DNA of 64,000 bases from contig NZ_WELG01000002.1 of the NCBI RefSeq assembly GCF_009184425.1, forward strand, positions 248,001 to 312,000. Direction: 5' to 3'. The DNA is from Flagellimonas olearia (GTDB taxonomy: Bacteria > Bacteroidota > Bacteroidia > Flavobacteriales > Flavobacteriaceae). Made by a program: the position numbers and the translations under genes. Shown one piece after another: positions 18,300 through 27,884 of the stretch. Position 1 is the stretch's first letter. Each line of letters begins with the position of its first letter. The notes beneath the pieces are model-generated. The model had not been told where the DNA came from. It made no database searches and was given only the letters and a program-made list of their open reading frames with translations.

Positions 18300-21200
18300 T
18301 CAGAAACCAAATCCCACTCCAAAGGCAAACCGAAGCCCATCGGTACTATTGAACAATCCAAAATTGGCGGTGATGATATCCACACCGTTTACAAAGAAAC
18401 CACCTCCATAGGAATTATGCCATTTGTCTGAAGCATCCCCGGGAAACCATACCCTCCCATAATCAAATCCGCCATAGATTCCGGGAGTCACCGGAAGCAA
18501 TCCCGTTTGTCTGCTCCTAAAACTATATCGGATATCCGTATTTTGGTAAAAGGCCGTTTTGCCCGTAAACCGCTGAAAGCGGAACCCTCTAAGGCCATTG
18601 TTTCCACCAATGCTGGCGCCTTGATAGAACTCAAAATCATCCCCTATGGTAAAGTGTCCCTGTACTTTGGTGGCCAGCACCAATCTGCCATCCGAAGAGA
18701 TTCTGTGGTCCATGGACAGACCGGGAACCACAAATCCAAAAGACCTGCCGGATTCCTCGATATTGGTCCTATAGCCACCGCGCAAGGAAAAACTCATCCC
18801 TAAAGTTGGATATGCCTCATTATCGGTATTGGAATATTGATATTCTCCATCAACCCCAACAAAATTTTGATGGCCTTCCTCTCCATTTTCCAGATAAAAC
18901 TCGTTGATGTACCTGTCATCGGTTTCTTCCACCTCAATGCTTTCATACGTGATCCCCAACCGCACCTCGGAGCCCAGATACCCCCTCCACACCAAGGATG
19001 GGGTAAATCGTAAGGTCCGTAGCTTTACCCGGTTATAATCCAACCCCAAAGGCTCCTCGTCATCATTGTTTACGGTTTCATTGCCAAAACCGAAAAAGTT
19101 GAGGGTAAAATTGGGGCTGGTAAATCGTACCTTCATCTCAAAGTTCACATTGTTGAATACATTGGCAAACTCCCCTGTATACCCTAAATCAAACCCATTT
19201 GTCGCAAAATAATAAGCAGCATTCACCACATGTTGTTGGGTAAATGGGTTCTGCTTAAACCCGTTGAAGGTATAGGTATCGGTGAACCCAATCCGCATCC
19301 CATCATCTGGGTTGAAACCCAAAGTGGGTAAAATTTGATTATTACTCGCCTTGACTTTCAAAAAGTCATAGGTGTTGGTTTCATAGTCATTCAACCGGTG
19401 GACTTGCCCCCCAAACGCCTCGTCATAGGTATTTTTCTTGGTCTTAAAATCGTAGGCATGTACTTTTTTTGAATTTTCCGAAATCTTGTACACATCATTG
19501 TTCTGCCCTCCAACCAGTCTTACTTTAATTTTGGATGCAGGGGTGTTCACATCAAAGACATCATCATCATCCAATCCATAAATCCAAATCTCCTTGGTAA
19601 AAGCTGGGTCGTATTGTTTTGTAAAGAACAGGTCTTCTTTCTCTCCTCCCTTGATGCGATGGGCAAGAACCTCAACACCCCCATTGGGCAAGGCGGTAAT
19701 AGTGAAATAATCGTCCTTATCAGTACCGGTCACTACACTATACTTATTCAGAACCGCAAAATATTCCTTGGCCGTATCCACCAAGTTATCTTTTCTGGCC
19801 ATCAAGGTCTTCTTTATTTTTATGAGGGATGAATCCCTGACCGCTTCGGGGAAATCCAGGAAAGCATGGTCCACTACCGCCCCATCAATGCGTTTTTGGA
19901 TAAATTCCGCCTGTTCTATCCACATATCCAAATCAGACTCGGAGAGAAGCGCCATATCCAAGGCAAAAGTCCGTGGGGACGAAGTAAATCCTTTTACGCT
20001 CCTGATTTCTTCGTTGAACCCCTCAAAAATTTGTAGCCCCGGAACCGCTCTTGAACCAAAACCCATAATCAATCCATCGCCCCAACGCGAAAAAGCCTGA
20101 TCTCTATCCCTAGGTATGGACCTAAACACCTTGTCACCACCCTCTTTGAACTCGGCCCATCGCCATTGGTCCACGTGCCTGTCCCAATCCCCAATAAGGA
20201 TATCGAACAAGCGCGCTTTTACATATTCCTTATGATCCAGACGATATTCTTCATCTTCCCGAAGTTTGTTGATGAAATCGTAAGTGCTTTCAATCTTTTT
20301 GGTCTTTCCAAAGCTCTCCAAGTTGTCGTGTCCATCGGATACGTGTTCCTCAATCATATAGAGTCCATTGCCAAAATCGGTATTGAAATCGCCCAGAACG
20401 GACTGCTTGGGCACATAGTATAGTGTAGGATTGGTATGGTAAAGCCCCACCGCGTCAGATAGCTTACCAATCACAAAAGGCGCATAGGGATGGGCGCCGG
20501 TGTAAAGATCCAAGAGCAAGTCCTCGGTATAGGTGCCCTCAAATTGCCCAATAACATATTGATCCCTAAAAGCTATGGCCTGCAGATAACGTTCCGCACT
20601 TTTCCGAAGGTCACGCATTACATATTGCCTGCCCTGACTATCTTCCAAACGCAAGGAATTGGATTGGTTACCTCCTCCCTTACGAACCACTTTAAGTCCC
20701 CCAAAAAGGGTGTCCAAACGCACTGTTGGCACTTTTACTTTGGCAGCATAATATTTTCGGTAGCGTTCTCCCCATAAAAACTTATGGAATCCACTTTTAT
20801 CGATTTCTTCATCGGTATAGACCGAGGTCTCCATAAATGGAGGAAAGTCGTCAGGAAGGGATACTCGCTCCGTGGATCGGTCTGGAGGTAATACTTGGGT
20901 ATGGAACAAAAGCTCTTCCGACGCTTCGTCCGCACCAAAAAAATTGACACTGCTCGAGCCGTCCTTGTATACTTTGAGGATGGCATACCCATTTCGTCCG
21001 GTGGAAAACTTGCTGCCGTTCAACAATCGCGTGGCCCCGGTCTTAGCTCCTGCGCCACTCACAATCTGTGGCTTTCCGAACTCTTCAATATATTGAAGGG
21101 TGTGCTCATGGCCTGATACAAAAATGACCTTATCAGAATATTGGGACAGGGTCACAATACGTTTTTTCAAATCATTGTAGACTTTGTTACTAAGGTCTTC

Positions 21201-22013
21201 CACAGTGGCCCCGGAAGTTCTGCGCAATAAGTTCACCGCCGATCCAAGAACGGGAAGTGGGACCTTTCCACCACTGGGATACAAGTGTTGGGCAAAAGAA
21301 AATTGTCCGCCGTGCGCCCCATAGGTGAACATGGGGTGGTGCAAGGCAATTACGATGGTCTTGTCCAAATTTTTCTTGATGAGACTTTCCAGTTCTTCCA
21401 AGAACCTAGTGCGATCTTTGATCTCACAATTATCATTCATGGTAGGATGTTTGTCCCAATTGGTAAGGTACCACTCCGTATCAATGGCAATGATCATGGT
21501 TTGATCGCTTACCTCCACCTTTTCAATGGGGCAACCGTTGTCCGGAAGGAACACTTCCTTGCTATCCAATACTTTTTGAATGTACTTCTCTTCCCGTTCC
21601 AAACCCTCCAATCCCTTGCTGTACCAATCATGGTTCCCTGGAACAAACACCGTGTTTCCCTTGAAGGATTTCACTGCCTCCAATTGGGCGTCCAAATGGT
21701 TCTTGGCCATTTCATGGCCCATGGGATCCTCATCTTTATCAGGAAATCCGGCAGGATAGATATTATCCCCCAAGAACAGTACGGTACTATTGGCATTGGC
21801 CTTGTCCAAAACAGACTTGAAGCGTTTTAGGGTGGGATTCATCTCTCCCATGGGCGATTTTCCCGCATCCCCAATCAAATAAAACGTATGGTCAACCTCT
21901 TTTCCCAACGACGTATCACTCCCTATCGAGTCTGCATATTTTGCCTCATAAGTGGCGCAGCCATAGGCCAAGATCAATAAGCATGCAAGCAAGTAATGTT
22001 TCTTCATATTCAT
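18300..22013 (-). CDS. Metallophosphoesterase - kinase-like - outer-membrane barrel fusion lipoprotein
   Basis: This 1,237-residue protein starts with a lipoprotein signal (LAYGC, Cys19; an ATG two codons later is equally possible). Residues about 40-330 form a calcineurin-type phosphoesterase with GDAG, GDNIYP, GNHDW, a HHP motif and GHEH. The middle (about 440-760) contains GDWDRHVDQWRW (about 605) and IPRDRDQAF (about 637), an arrangement that recalls the catalytic DRH and metal-binding aspartates of HipA/CotH/FAM20-type kinase folds. The C-terminal 300 or so residues look like a BamA/TamA-like beta barrel ending in aromatic GVGFGF. It would be anchored in the outer membrane. The phosphoesterase and barrel are confident; the kinase-like reading is inference. 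The gene is divergent from the HD-PycTM gene. Confidence 0.85.
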   Translation of the reverse strand: MNMKKHYLLACLLILAYGCATYEAKYADSIGSDTSLGKEVDHTFYLIGDAGKSPMGEMNPTLKRFKSVLDKANANSTVLFLGDNIYPAGFPDKDEDPMGHEMAKNHLDAQLEAVKSFKGNTVFVPGNHDWYSKGLEGLEREEKYIQKVLDSKEVFLPDNGCPIEKVEVSDQTMIIAIDTEWYLTNWDKHPTMNDNCEIKDRTRFLEELESLIKKNLDKTIVIALHHPMFTYGAHGGQFSFAQHLYPSGGKVPLPVLGSAVNLLRRTSGATVEDLSNKVYNDLKKRIVTLSQYSDKVIFVSGHEHTLQYIEEFGKPQIVSGAGAKTGATRLLNGSKFSTGRNGYAILKVYKDGSSSVNFFGADEASEELLFHTQVLPPDRSTERVSLPDDFPPFMETSVYTDEEIDKSGFHKFLWGERYRKYYAAKVKVPTVRLDTLFGGLKVVRKGGGNQSNSLRLEDSQGRQYVMRDLRKSAERYLQAIAFRDQYVIGQFEGTYTEDLLLDLYTGAHPYAPFVIGKLSDAVGLYHTNPTLYYVPKQSVLGDFNTDFGNGLYMIEEHVSDGHDNLESFGKTKKIESTYDFINKLREDEEYRLDHKEYVKARLFDILIGDWDRHVDQWRWAEFKEGGDKVFRSIPRDRDQAFSRWGDGLIMGFGSRAVPGLQIFEGFNEEIRSVKGFTSSPRTFALDMALLSESDLDMWIEQAEFIQKRIDGAVVDHAFLDFPEAVRDSSLIKIKKTLMARKDNLVDTAKEYFAVLNKYSVVTGTDKDDYFTITALPNGGVEVLAHRIKGGEKEDLFFTKQYDPAFTKEIWIYGLDDDDVFDVNTPASKIKVRLVGGQNNDVYKISENSKKVHAYDFKTKKNTYDEAFGGQVHRLNDYETNTYDFLKVKASNNQILPTLGFNPDDGMRIGFTDTYTFNGFKQNPFTQQHVVNAAYYFATNGFDLGYTGEFANVFNNVNFEMKVRFTSPNFTLNFFGFGNETVNNDDEEPLGLDYNRVKLRTLRFTPSLVWRGYLGSEVRLGITYESIEVEETDDRYINEFYLENGEEGHQNFVGVDGEYQYSNTDNEAYPTLGMSFSLRGGYRTNIEESGRSFGFVVPGLSMDHRISSDGRLVLATKVQGHFTIGDDFEFYQGASIGGNNGLRGFRFQRFTGKTAFYQNTDIRYSFRSRQTGLLPVTPGIYGGFDYGRVWFPGDASDKWHNSYGGGFFVNGVDIITANFGLFNSTDGLRFAFGVGFGF

Positions 22014-22060
22014 GAGGTTGACTCCAAAATTTTGTACTTTGGATGTTCAAATATGTAGTT

Positions 22061-23254
22061 ATGTCGGAAATTGTTGAAAAAGCTGAACTTTTCGCTTCGA
22101 AACTTTTGAAAAATGATCTTGATCCCAGATTCTTATACCACAACTTACGACATACGCAACGTGTAGTTAAAAGTACTAAAGAATTGCTCAATTTCTATGA
22201 CTTAACGGAAGCGGAGCAAGAAAAGCTACTGTTGACGGCTTGGCTGCACGATACCGGCTATGTAAACGGAAGACTCAATCATGAGGAAGCCAGTTGCAAG
22301 ACCGCTTCCGATTTCCTAAAGGAAAATGGCTATAAAGCTGCTGATATTGAAGAGGTATGCCGCTTGATCATGGCCACAAAACGACACTACGAACCCGAAA
22401 CACTTCCCGAACAGATCATCCGCGATGCGGATTCTTCCCACTTTGCCAAAAAAAGCTACTGGGAAACCACCGATTTTTTACGGGAAGAATTGAAAGAACT
22501 GGATGTTGCCGATTATTCCCCAAAAGAATGGCGGGATGAAAACATTAGAATGTTTAGAAATGAGCATCGCTTTTATACCGACTATGCCAAAGAAAATTGG
22601 CAAGAGGGCAAGGAACGCAACCTAAAACAGCTGGTAAAGGAGAAAAAAACCGAAAAGGACATTGCGAAAAAAGAAGCCTTAAAGGCTAAATATAAACAAG
22701 AGAGTCCGGACAGGAGTGTACAGACCTTGTATCGTGTTACGCTAAAAAACCACTTGAAACTGAGCGATATTGCCGATACCAAGGCCAACATCCTGTTGTC
22801 GGTAAATGCCATTATCATTTCCTTGGTCTTGGCCAATTTACTTACCAAACTGGATAATCCCTCCAATACCTATCTCATTTATCCCACGTTTATCTTGATC
22901 CTGTTCAGTGTGGCTTCCATGATTTTATCGGTTTTGGCCACAAGACCCAATGTCACCACTGGAAAATTCACCAAGGAAGACGTGGAACAAAAAAGGGTGA
23001 ACCTTTTGTTCTTTGGTAATTTCCATAAAATGAAACTGGAGGAATACGAATGGGCCCTTCAAGAACTGGTCAAGGACAAGGAGTACGTATATTCCTCACT
23101 GACCAAGGACCTCTATTACTTGGGACTAGTGTTGAACAAGAAGTATAAAATTCTAAGGATTACCTACAACATTTTTATGTTGGGCATGATCATCTCGGTA
23201 CTGGCTTTTGGAATTGCCTTTCGCTTTTTTGGCCCTGAAAGACTTACGTTTTAA
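22061..23254 (+). CDS. HD-domain phosphohydrolase fused to PycTM (DUF5706) membrane domain
   Basis: Starting at the ATG at 22061 (an in-frame ATG at 22043 adds six residues) the protein has 397 residues. The N-terminal HD domain shows HNLRHTQRV, LHDTGY (His-Asp pair) and RDADSSH, the metal ligands of HD phosphohydrolases. After a charged linker comes SDIADTKANILLSVNAIII, the hallmark of the Pycsar effector transmembrane domain (DUF5706), with helices near 243-263 and 270-293 and a last one near 367-391. In Pycsar defence, PycTM proteins are gated by cCMP or cUMP and damage the membrane. No nucleotide cyclase is encoded nearby, so this may be a chromosomal signalling protein rather than a defence operon. 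It converges with the GAF gene with no gap. Confidence 0.87.
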   Translation: MSEIVEKAELFASKLLKNDLDPRFLYHNLRHTQRVVKSTKELLNFYDLTEAEQEKLLLTAWLHDTGYVNGRLNHEEASCKTASDFLKENGYKAADIEEVCRLIMATKRHYEPETLPEQIIRDADSSHFAKKSYWETTDFLREELKELDVADYSPKEWRDENIRMFRNEHRFYTDYAKENWQEGKERNLKQLVKEKKTEKDIAKKEALKAKYKQESPDRSVQTLYRVTLKNHLKLSDIADTKANILLSVNAIIISLVLANLLTKLDNPSNTYLIYPTFILILFSVASMILSVLATRPNVTTGKFTKEDVEQKRVNLLFFGNFHKMKLEEYEWALQELVKDKEYVYSSLTKDLYYLGLVLNKKYKILRITYNIFMLGMIISVLAFGIAFRFFGPERLTF

Positions 23255-25633
23255 TCAAGATTTCAGCTCTTCCATCAAATCATCATACGTATAGGTCTGC
23301 TCCGATTTCTTGTCCTTTTTGTACAGAATCTCCGCTCGGATGGCCTTAAGGCCGGTTACCCCCTGAAGTCCTTCCAACTCCACAATTTCAATATTGTTGG
23401 TAAAGTATCCTTTTGCCTTTAAAAAGTGTATGTAGCGCATGTATTCCCTTTCGTCCTTACGTTGGGAATATACAATGGCCAGTTTTCCTTTTTGGGTCAA
23501 CCTCTCATTGGTGCCCTTGATATAGGATTTATCAATACGCTTTTTGATCACTTCGTATCTGGCATTATAGGTGCCATCCACATCAAAACGTTTTTCGTCC
23601 ATCCTAAAACGGATGGCCAAGGAGGTGCTGTACACCAAAATCAACGAAGCCACATCCAACTTTACGGGCAAATGCGGTTTCATGGCATAGTATTTATTCT
23701 CCATATCGCACATCACCTGAAGCTGCCACAACCTCAAATTGCTCAAATACAGCTTGTTGAATTTTCTATCGCGTGCAATAGAGCTACCTATGTACATGTT
23801 ATGCTCAACCCCATCGGTTTTGTACCTCTCAAAATAGTGAGGGAACATCTCTTGGGCTTCCAATTGCTTTTTATCCAACAAGGCCGCCAATTGCATGTTG
23901 GCCTCCATAACGCTATCATCATAATTGCGTCGGTGGTCATAATACGATTCGGTGGTTTCGTCTATCTTGGATTCATATTTCTGGATAAGGCCTTTGAGTT
24001 CTCTATCCTCCTTTTTCAAATGCTTGAAAATGGGATCGACCTCCTCTTTCACAAAGTCAAATACGGCCTGCTCCGTATGGGTGTACAATGCTTCCCTGAC
24101 TTCACTGAGGTAGGTATCCACCCTATACATCAACTCTTCGTATATGGGCAGTTGATATTTTTGGGTCGCTCTTCCGAGAACCTCATTGATTTCGGAAAGT
24201 TGGATCATTAAATCGCGCTGAATGGACAGATTGCGTTCTTTCGAGGAATCCTTGATATCAATCTGACCGTACAATGGATACACATCCTTGAACACAATTT
24301 CCTTGAACAAGGGTTGATGTCCCGCAAGTTCATCGGCCATAAACCGCTTGGCTTCCTCCTGAAACTTCCAATATACAGATGGGTGGACTGTGGTGCACTC
24401 ATGTTGGATAATGGCATCGATAAGGTTTTCCTCCTCCTCAATAGATCGGAGTACCGCCGAGATGATAAATGGCATTACATCGTCCAACTTATTGGCGTTG
24501 ACACTATTAAGCTCATTCACTGTATTGGAGACCAGCTCCAAAACCCCCAATAGCTCCCCATCATTGGATATGGGCGCCAATATGGCACTCTTTATCCCCT
24601 GCTCGTGCAAACTTTTGTACGGCTGGCTTTCATGAGACCTCACCAATGATTTCTCCACATTGGATATGGCGAAATACTTACTTTCCCTAAAAAGTTTTCC
24701 ATGGGAATAATCACACAACATTGAGTCACAGGGCTCGGAGTCCTTTCCATGAAGGATAAAACTCTCCATGCCTTTCCCATATATTTTGAAGAAATGGTTG
24801 GCATTGGAATCATATCCCGCAAATCCAACCTTGATCTCCTTGAGCCTGAACAGCGACCTAAAGGTATCCTGAAAACTCTCCATGAAATCCTTTTGCACAT
24901 GCTTGTGCCTTCCTATAAGGGTAGATTTGATTTCTGAAATGGAGTGTTCTGCCGTAACGTCGAACATATTGGAGATCACGAAACCTTTGGCAATGAAACT
25001 ATTGGGCGGGATCTTTTCTTTCCAAAGTTCCATATTCTCAAAGTTCTCCAAAAGCTCATCCACATCATCCTGTGTAAGTTCCTTGGAATGTTCCGTTGGG
25101 ATGATTTCCATGAAATCTGCATTGTATAGGATACGATAATGGTGCATTACCCCGTTCGCATCGGGAATATCATAGAAAAAGGGTCGTTTAAAATCCAGTT
25201 TAAACCCGTAATAAAAGCTGAGGATTACCGTACATTTCATGATGTAGCTCAACTCATCGGGGATATTTCGGATTTCCAACTCAAAATCTTCCCCTGCATC
25301 CTTCAATATCCTCTTAAACCGTTCGGAAGAGTTAAAGGTCAGGTTCTCAAAAGGAGTGGAAGCGGTCTTTATCTCATTTTGGGTAAGTACCGGCGAAAAA
25401 GTATCGGCCAAAATAATGCCTATGACCTCCTTGTGCTTTTCCAACAGTTCCAAATCCTTGAACCCATCCCTGAGTTCCGGGTAAGGAGCCTGTGCATCCA
25501 AGACATACCTCGCACGTTCAGCAAGGTATTTATCCTTGCTATTGAGCTGTTTGTCATAATGTTCCAATAGTTTGTTGAAACTAACCAACTGCACCATTGG
25601 ACTTTCGGCATTGTAATGTGGCACCATACCCAT
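23255..25633 (-). CDS. GAF-domain protein of unknown function
   Basis: This 792-residue soluble protein has no signal peptide. A GAF domain lies around 270-420 (SLHEQGIKSAILAPISNDGELLGVLELVSN is its characteristic strand-helix pattern). It is followed by helical and probable coiled-coil sequence (about 500-600, QKYESKIDETTESYYDHRRNYDD) and a C-terminal region without recognisable motifs. I see no histidine kinase, GGDEF, EAL or phosphatase output, so it may sense a small ligand and act by protein contact. A second Met two codons in is an alternative start. Its 3' end abuts the 3' end of the HD-PycTM gene, and a phosphoesterase gene diverges from its 5' end. Confidence 0.75.
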   Translation of the reverse strand: MGMVPHYNAESPMVQLVSFNKLLEHYDKQLNSKDKYLAERARYVLDAQAPYPELRDGFKDLELLEKHKEVIGIILADTFSPVLTQNEIKTASTPFENLTFNSSERFKRILKDAGEDFELEIRNIPDELSYIMKCTVILSFYYGFKLDFKRPFFYDIPDANGVMHHYRILYNADFMEIIPTEHSKELTQDDVDELLENFENMELWKEKIPPNSFIAKGFVISNMFDVTAEHSISEIKSTLIGRHKHVQKDFMESFQDTFRSLFRLKEIKVGFAGYDSNANHFFKIYGKGMESFILHGKDSEPCDSMLCDYSHGKLFRESKYFAISNVEKSLVRSHESQPYKSLHEQGIKSAILAPISNDGELLGVLELVSNTVNELNSVNANKLDDVMPFIISAVLRSIEEEENLIDAIIQHECTTVHPSVYWKFQEEAKRFMADELAGHQPLFKEIVFKDVYPLYGQIDIKDSSKERNLSIQRDLMIQLSEINEVLGRATQKYQLPIYEELMYRVDTYLSEVREALYTHTEQAVFDFVKEEVDPIFKHLKKEDRELKGLIQKYESKIDETTESYYDHRRNYDDSVMEANMQLAALLDKKQLEAQEMFPHYFERYKTDGVEHNMYIGSSIARDRKFNKLYLSNLRLWQLQVMCDMENKYYAMKPHLPVKLDVASLILVYSTSLAIRFRMDEKRFDVDGTYNARYEVIKKRIDKSYIKGTNERLTQKGKLAIVYSQRKDEREYMRYIHFLKAKGYFTNNIEIVELEGLQGVTGLKAIRAEILYKKDKKSEQTYTYDDLMEELKS

Positions 25634-25744
25634 ATTGGTCGAAATTGAACAGGTAAAGTTACAAAAACCGACACTGTTCTTTCCATAAAGGAGATTTTTA
25701 TGGATTAATCGCCATTTTTAAGGATATTTAGTAAAAATTATCCC

Positions 25745-26641
25745 ATGTCCTCCAATGCCAGATTAGATCGGGCCTATGCAAATGCCAAGGTCATCCCTTT
25801 TGATGACGACTCCAAATTCATTTTTTTCAGCGATTGCCATAGGGGGGACAATAGTTTTGCCGATGATTTTGCCAATAACAGGAACATCTATTTCCATGCC
25901 CTTAGCCATTACTATCGCCAAGGATTCCATTATTGCGAACTTGGGGATGGCGATGAACTTTGGGAAAACATGGGGTTCGATTCCATTTTTGAGGCCCACA
26001 AAAATGTGTACCAATTGCTTCGCCGCTTCCATCTGGAAAAACGATTGCATATGCTCTGGGGAAACCATGACATGGTCTATAGCGACAAAAAATATGTGGA
26101 CAAACACCTTTCCCACTATTTTGAGCCGATTGATGGATCGGACAAAGCCCTTTTTCAGGGCATCACCTTTCATGAAGCCCTTATCCTAAAACATACCGGA
26201 ACAGGTCAAAAACTGTTCTGTGTCCATGGACATCAAGCGGATTGGTGGAACTATGTGTGTTGGCGCATTGGACGATTTTTGGTGCGTATCCTTTGGAAAC
26301 CCCTCCAAGTGGTAGGTATTGCAGACCCCACAAGTCCCGCTAAAAATTACAAGGAACTCATCCGTATCGAAAAACGCATCAAACGATGGATTCTGCGCAA
26401 TCATCTACAAATCACCATTGCGGGGCATACACATCGACCTCGATTTCCGGAACCGGGCCAAATACCATTCTTTAACGACGGAAGCTGTGTGCACCCCAGA
26501 AGCATTACTGGAATAGAACTTGAAAATGGGAAAATTTCCCTCATCAAATGGCATATAGATACCAAGGCAGATGGTACCTTACAAATTGTAAGGGTATTAT
26601 TGGAAGGGCCGGAAAGGTTGGTCGATTATATGGATCATTAA
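25745..26641 (+). CDS. LpxH-like calcineurin-type metallophosphoesterase
   Basis: This 298-residue cytoplasmic protein carries the ordered metallophosphoesterase motifs FFSDCHRGD, ELGDGDELWEN, LWGNHDMVY, FCVHGHQADWW and IAGHTHRPRF. The DCHRG...GD.DELW pattern groups it with the UDP-2,3-diacylglucosamine hydrolase (LpxH)-like branch, but flavobacteria have several such paralogs and the substrate could be another phosphodiester. It is 7 bases upstream of the 7TM-AraC regulator on the same strand, so the two may be co-expressed. Family assignment is firm; substrate is not. Confidence 0.85.
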   Translation: MSSNARLDRAYANAKVIPFDDDSKFIFFSDCHRGDNSFADDFANNRNIYFHALSHYYRQGFHYCELGDGDELWENMGFDSIFEAHKNVYQLLRRFHLEKRLHMLWGNHDMVYSDKKYVDKHLSHYFEPIDGSDKALFQGITFHEALILKHTGTGQKLFCVHGHQADWWNYVCWRIGRFLVRILWKPLQVVGIADPTSPAKNYKELIRIEKRIKRWILRNHLQITIAGHTHRPRFPEPGQIPFFNDGSCVHPRSITGIELENGKISLIKWHIDTKADGTLQIVRVLLEGPERLVDYMDH

Positions 26642-26647
26642 ATCAAT

Positions 26648-27823
26648 ATGAATCAAGCGAACACCATATTGGAACAAATTCCCATTCAGTTTGATCTGGC
26701 TTCGCACATCATACTGCTTGGAATTGTACAAGGGCTATTTTTAAGCTTGGTCATCTTTTTAAGGACCAAAAGAAGGTCCACGATTCAGCTTTTTGGTTGG
26801 GCCATGCTCGTCCAATGCTTGGTATTTTCCGATATATACCTCTGCTATACCGGGCTCATGAAACATGTACTGTTCCTGAACGATTCCACCGAACCTCTCG
26901 TATTGCTCATTGCTCCCACACTTTATTTTTTCTTGCATTCCTTGCTGAGGCGCGAACCTTTTACCTTAAAAAAGAACTGGTTCCATTTTATCCTTCCCTT
27001 AGCATATTCAGTGTCCCAAATACCCTATTCCATAAGTCCGATGGAGGTAAAACTAAACGCTTATCTAGGAGCTTATCACCGTGATTTGGGTTTTGTGGAA
27101 GTCCCCGGTGATGTGAGTTATTCGTACCATGTCATCAAAGATGAATTTCGGTGGATATTGCTCTTCAGTTTCGCATTCTACCTCTTTCTCTCAGTCCGAT
27201 TAGTGCTACGCTCCTGGCGAACGAAAGAGTTTTCTTCAAAGAACAGTAAAGTGGACAAATACACTTTTTCCAGAAGCCTGGTTTCATTCTTACTGTTCTT
27301 ATTGGTATTCATTTTCTTGACTTTCCTCAACTACGACGATGACAGCGGCGACCATTATCTTGCTATTTTTGGTACCATTACCATCTTTATCACTTCTTTT
27401 TTGATTCTTTCGGAATCCCGTTTCTTCGAAAAATCATGGATTGCGGATAAATATGATACCCTTTCATCCAATTCACTTCAATTTGAAGAAGTGGATCGGT
27501 TTTTGGACGATCAGGCCTATTATTGCAACCAGGATGCATCCCTAAAAAACTTGGCGGGGGAACTCAACACCAACGCCAATACCATTTCCAAGCTGATCAA
27601 CTCCAAGACCGGCATGAATTTCAATGACTTTATCAACCAAAAAAGAATCCAATTGGCCAAAACCCGTCTGTTGGATGACGAATTTCTCCATTTAACCGTA
27701 GAGGCCATTGGGCACAGTGTTGGTTTCAGGTCCAAATCTGCCTTTTACAATGCCTTTAAAAAACATGTTGGCAGTTCTCCTTCGAGCTATATGAAACAGA
27801 AAAAGGGGCAAAAACACCTGTAA
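26648..27823 (+). CDS. Membrane-bound AraC-family regulator (7TM + HTH)
   Basis: This 391-residue protein has about seven hydrophobic segments in residues 15-260 and a C-terminal AraC/XylS double helix-turn-helix (about 290-385). The latter includes SLKNLAGELNTNANTISKLI and VEAIGHSVGFRSKSAFYNAF, where the second matches the family signature. Such 7TM-AraC proteins are common in Bacteroidota and are thought to relay a membrane or periplasmic signal to DNA; few have known targets. The gene lies 7 bases after the LpxH-like gene and 92 bases before an acyltransferase gene whose leader contains an inverted repeat, a plausible target. Confidence 0.88.
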   Translation: MNQANTILEQIPIQFDLASHIILLGIVQGLFLSLVIFLRTKRRSTIQLFGWAMLVQCLVFSDIYLCYTGLMKHVLFLNDSTEPLVLLIAPTLYFFLHSLLRREPFTLKKNWFHFILPLAYSVSQIPYSISPMEVKLNAYLGAYHRDLGFVEVPGDVSYSYHVIKDEFRWILLFSFAFYLFLSVRLVLRSWRTKEFSSKNSKVDKYTFSRSLVSFLLFLLVFIFLTFLNYDDDSGDHYLAIFGTITIFITSFLILSESRFFEKSWIADKYDTLSSNSLQFEEVDRFLDDQAYYCNQDASLKNLAGELNTNANTISKLINSKTGMNFNDFINQKRIQLAKTRLLDDEFLHLTVEAIGHSVGFRSKSAFYNAFKKHVGSSPSSYMKQKKGQKHL

Positions 27824-27865
27824 TTTCTCCCAAATTGTAATTCTGGACGTTTTGCAATCCCTAAA

Positions 27866-27884
27866 ACTGCCACGTTCTGGCAGT
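27866..27884. promoter_or_regulatory. Inverted repeat between 7TM-AraC and acyltransferase genes
   Basis: ACTGCC and GGCAGT form perfect 6-base arms around a 7-base spacer in the 92-base gap. A CATCTTTG stretch close to the TAnnTTTG -7 consensus follows at 27890-27897. There is no T-run after the repeat, so an operator is more likely than a terminator. This is inference from shape and position. Confidence 0.3.

Noticed and set aside
22582-22866. Antisense open frame inside the HD-PycTM gene
   Set aside because: It is a shadow of the real gene: low-complexity, hydrophobic and without family similarity.
22061-23254. Complete Pycsar anti-phage operon
   Set aside because: The PycTM domain is present but no pyrimidine cyclase gene is within the window, so a full system is not supported.
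23426-24211. 261-codon antisense frame within the GAF gene
   Set aside because: Long but composed of His- and Ile-rich shadow sequence that mirrors the codon bias of the true gene.
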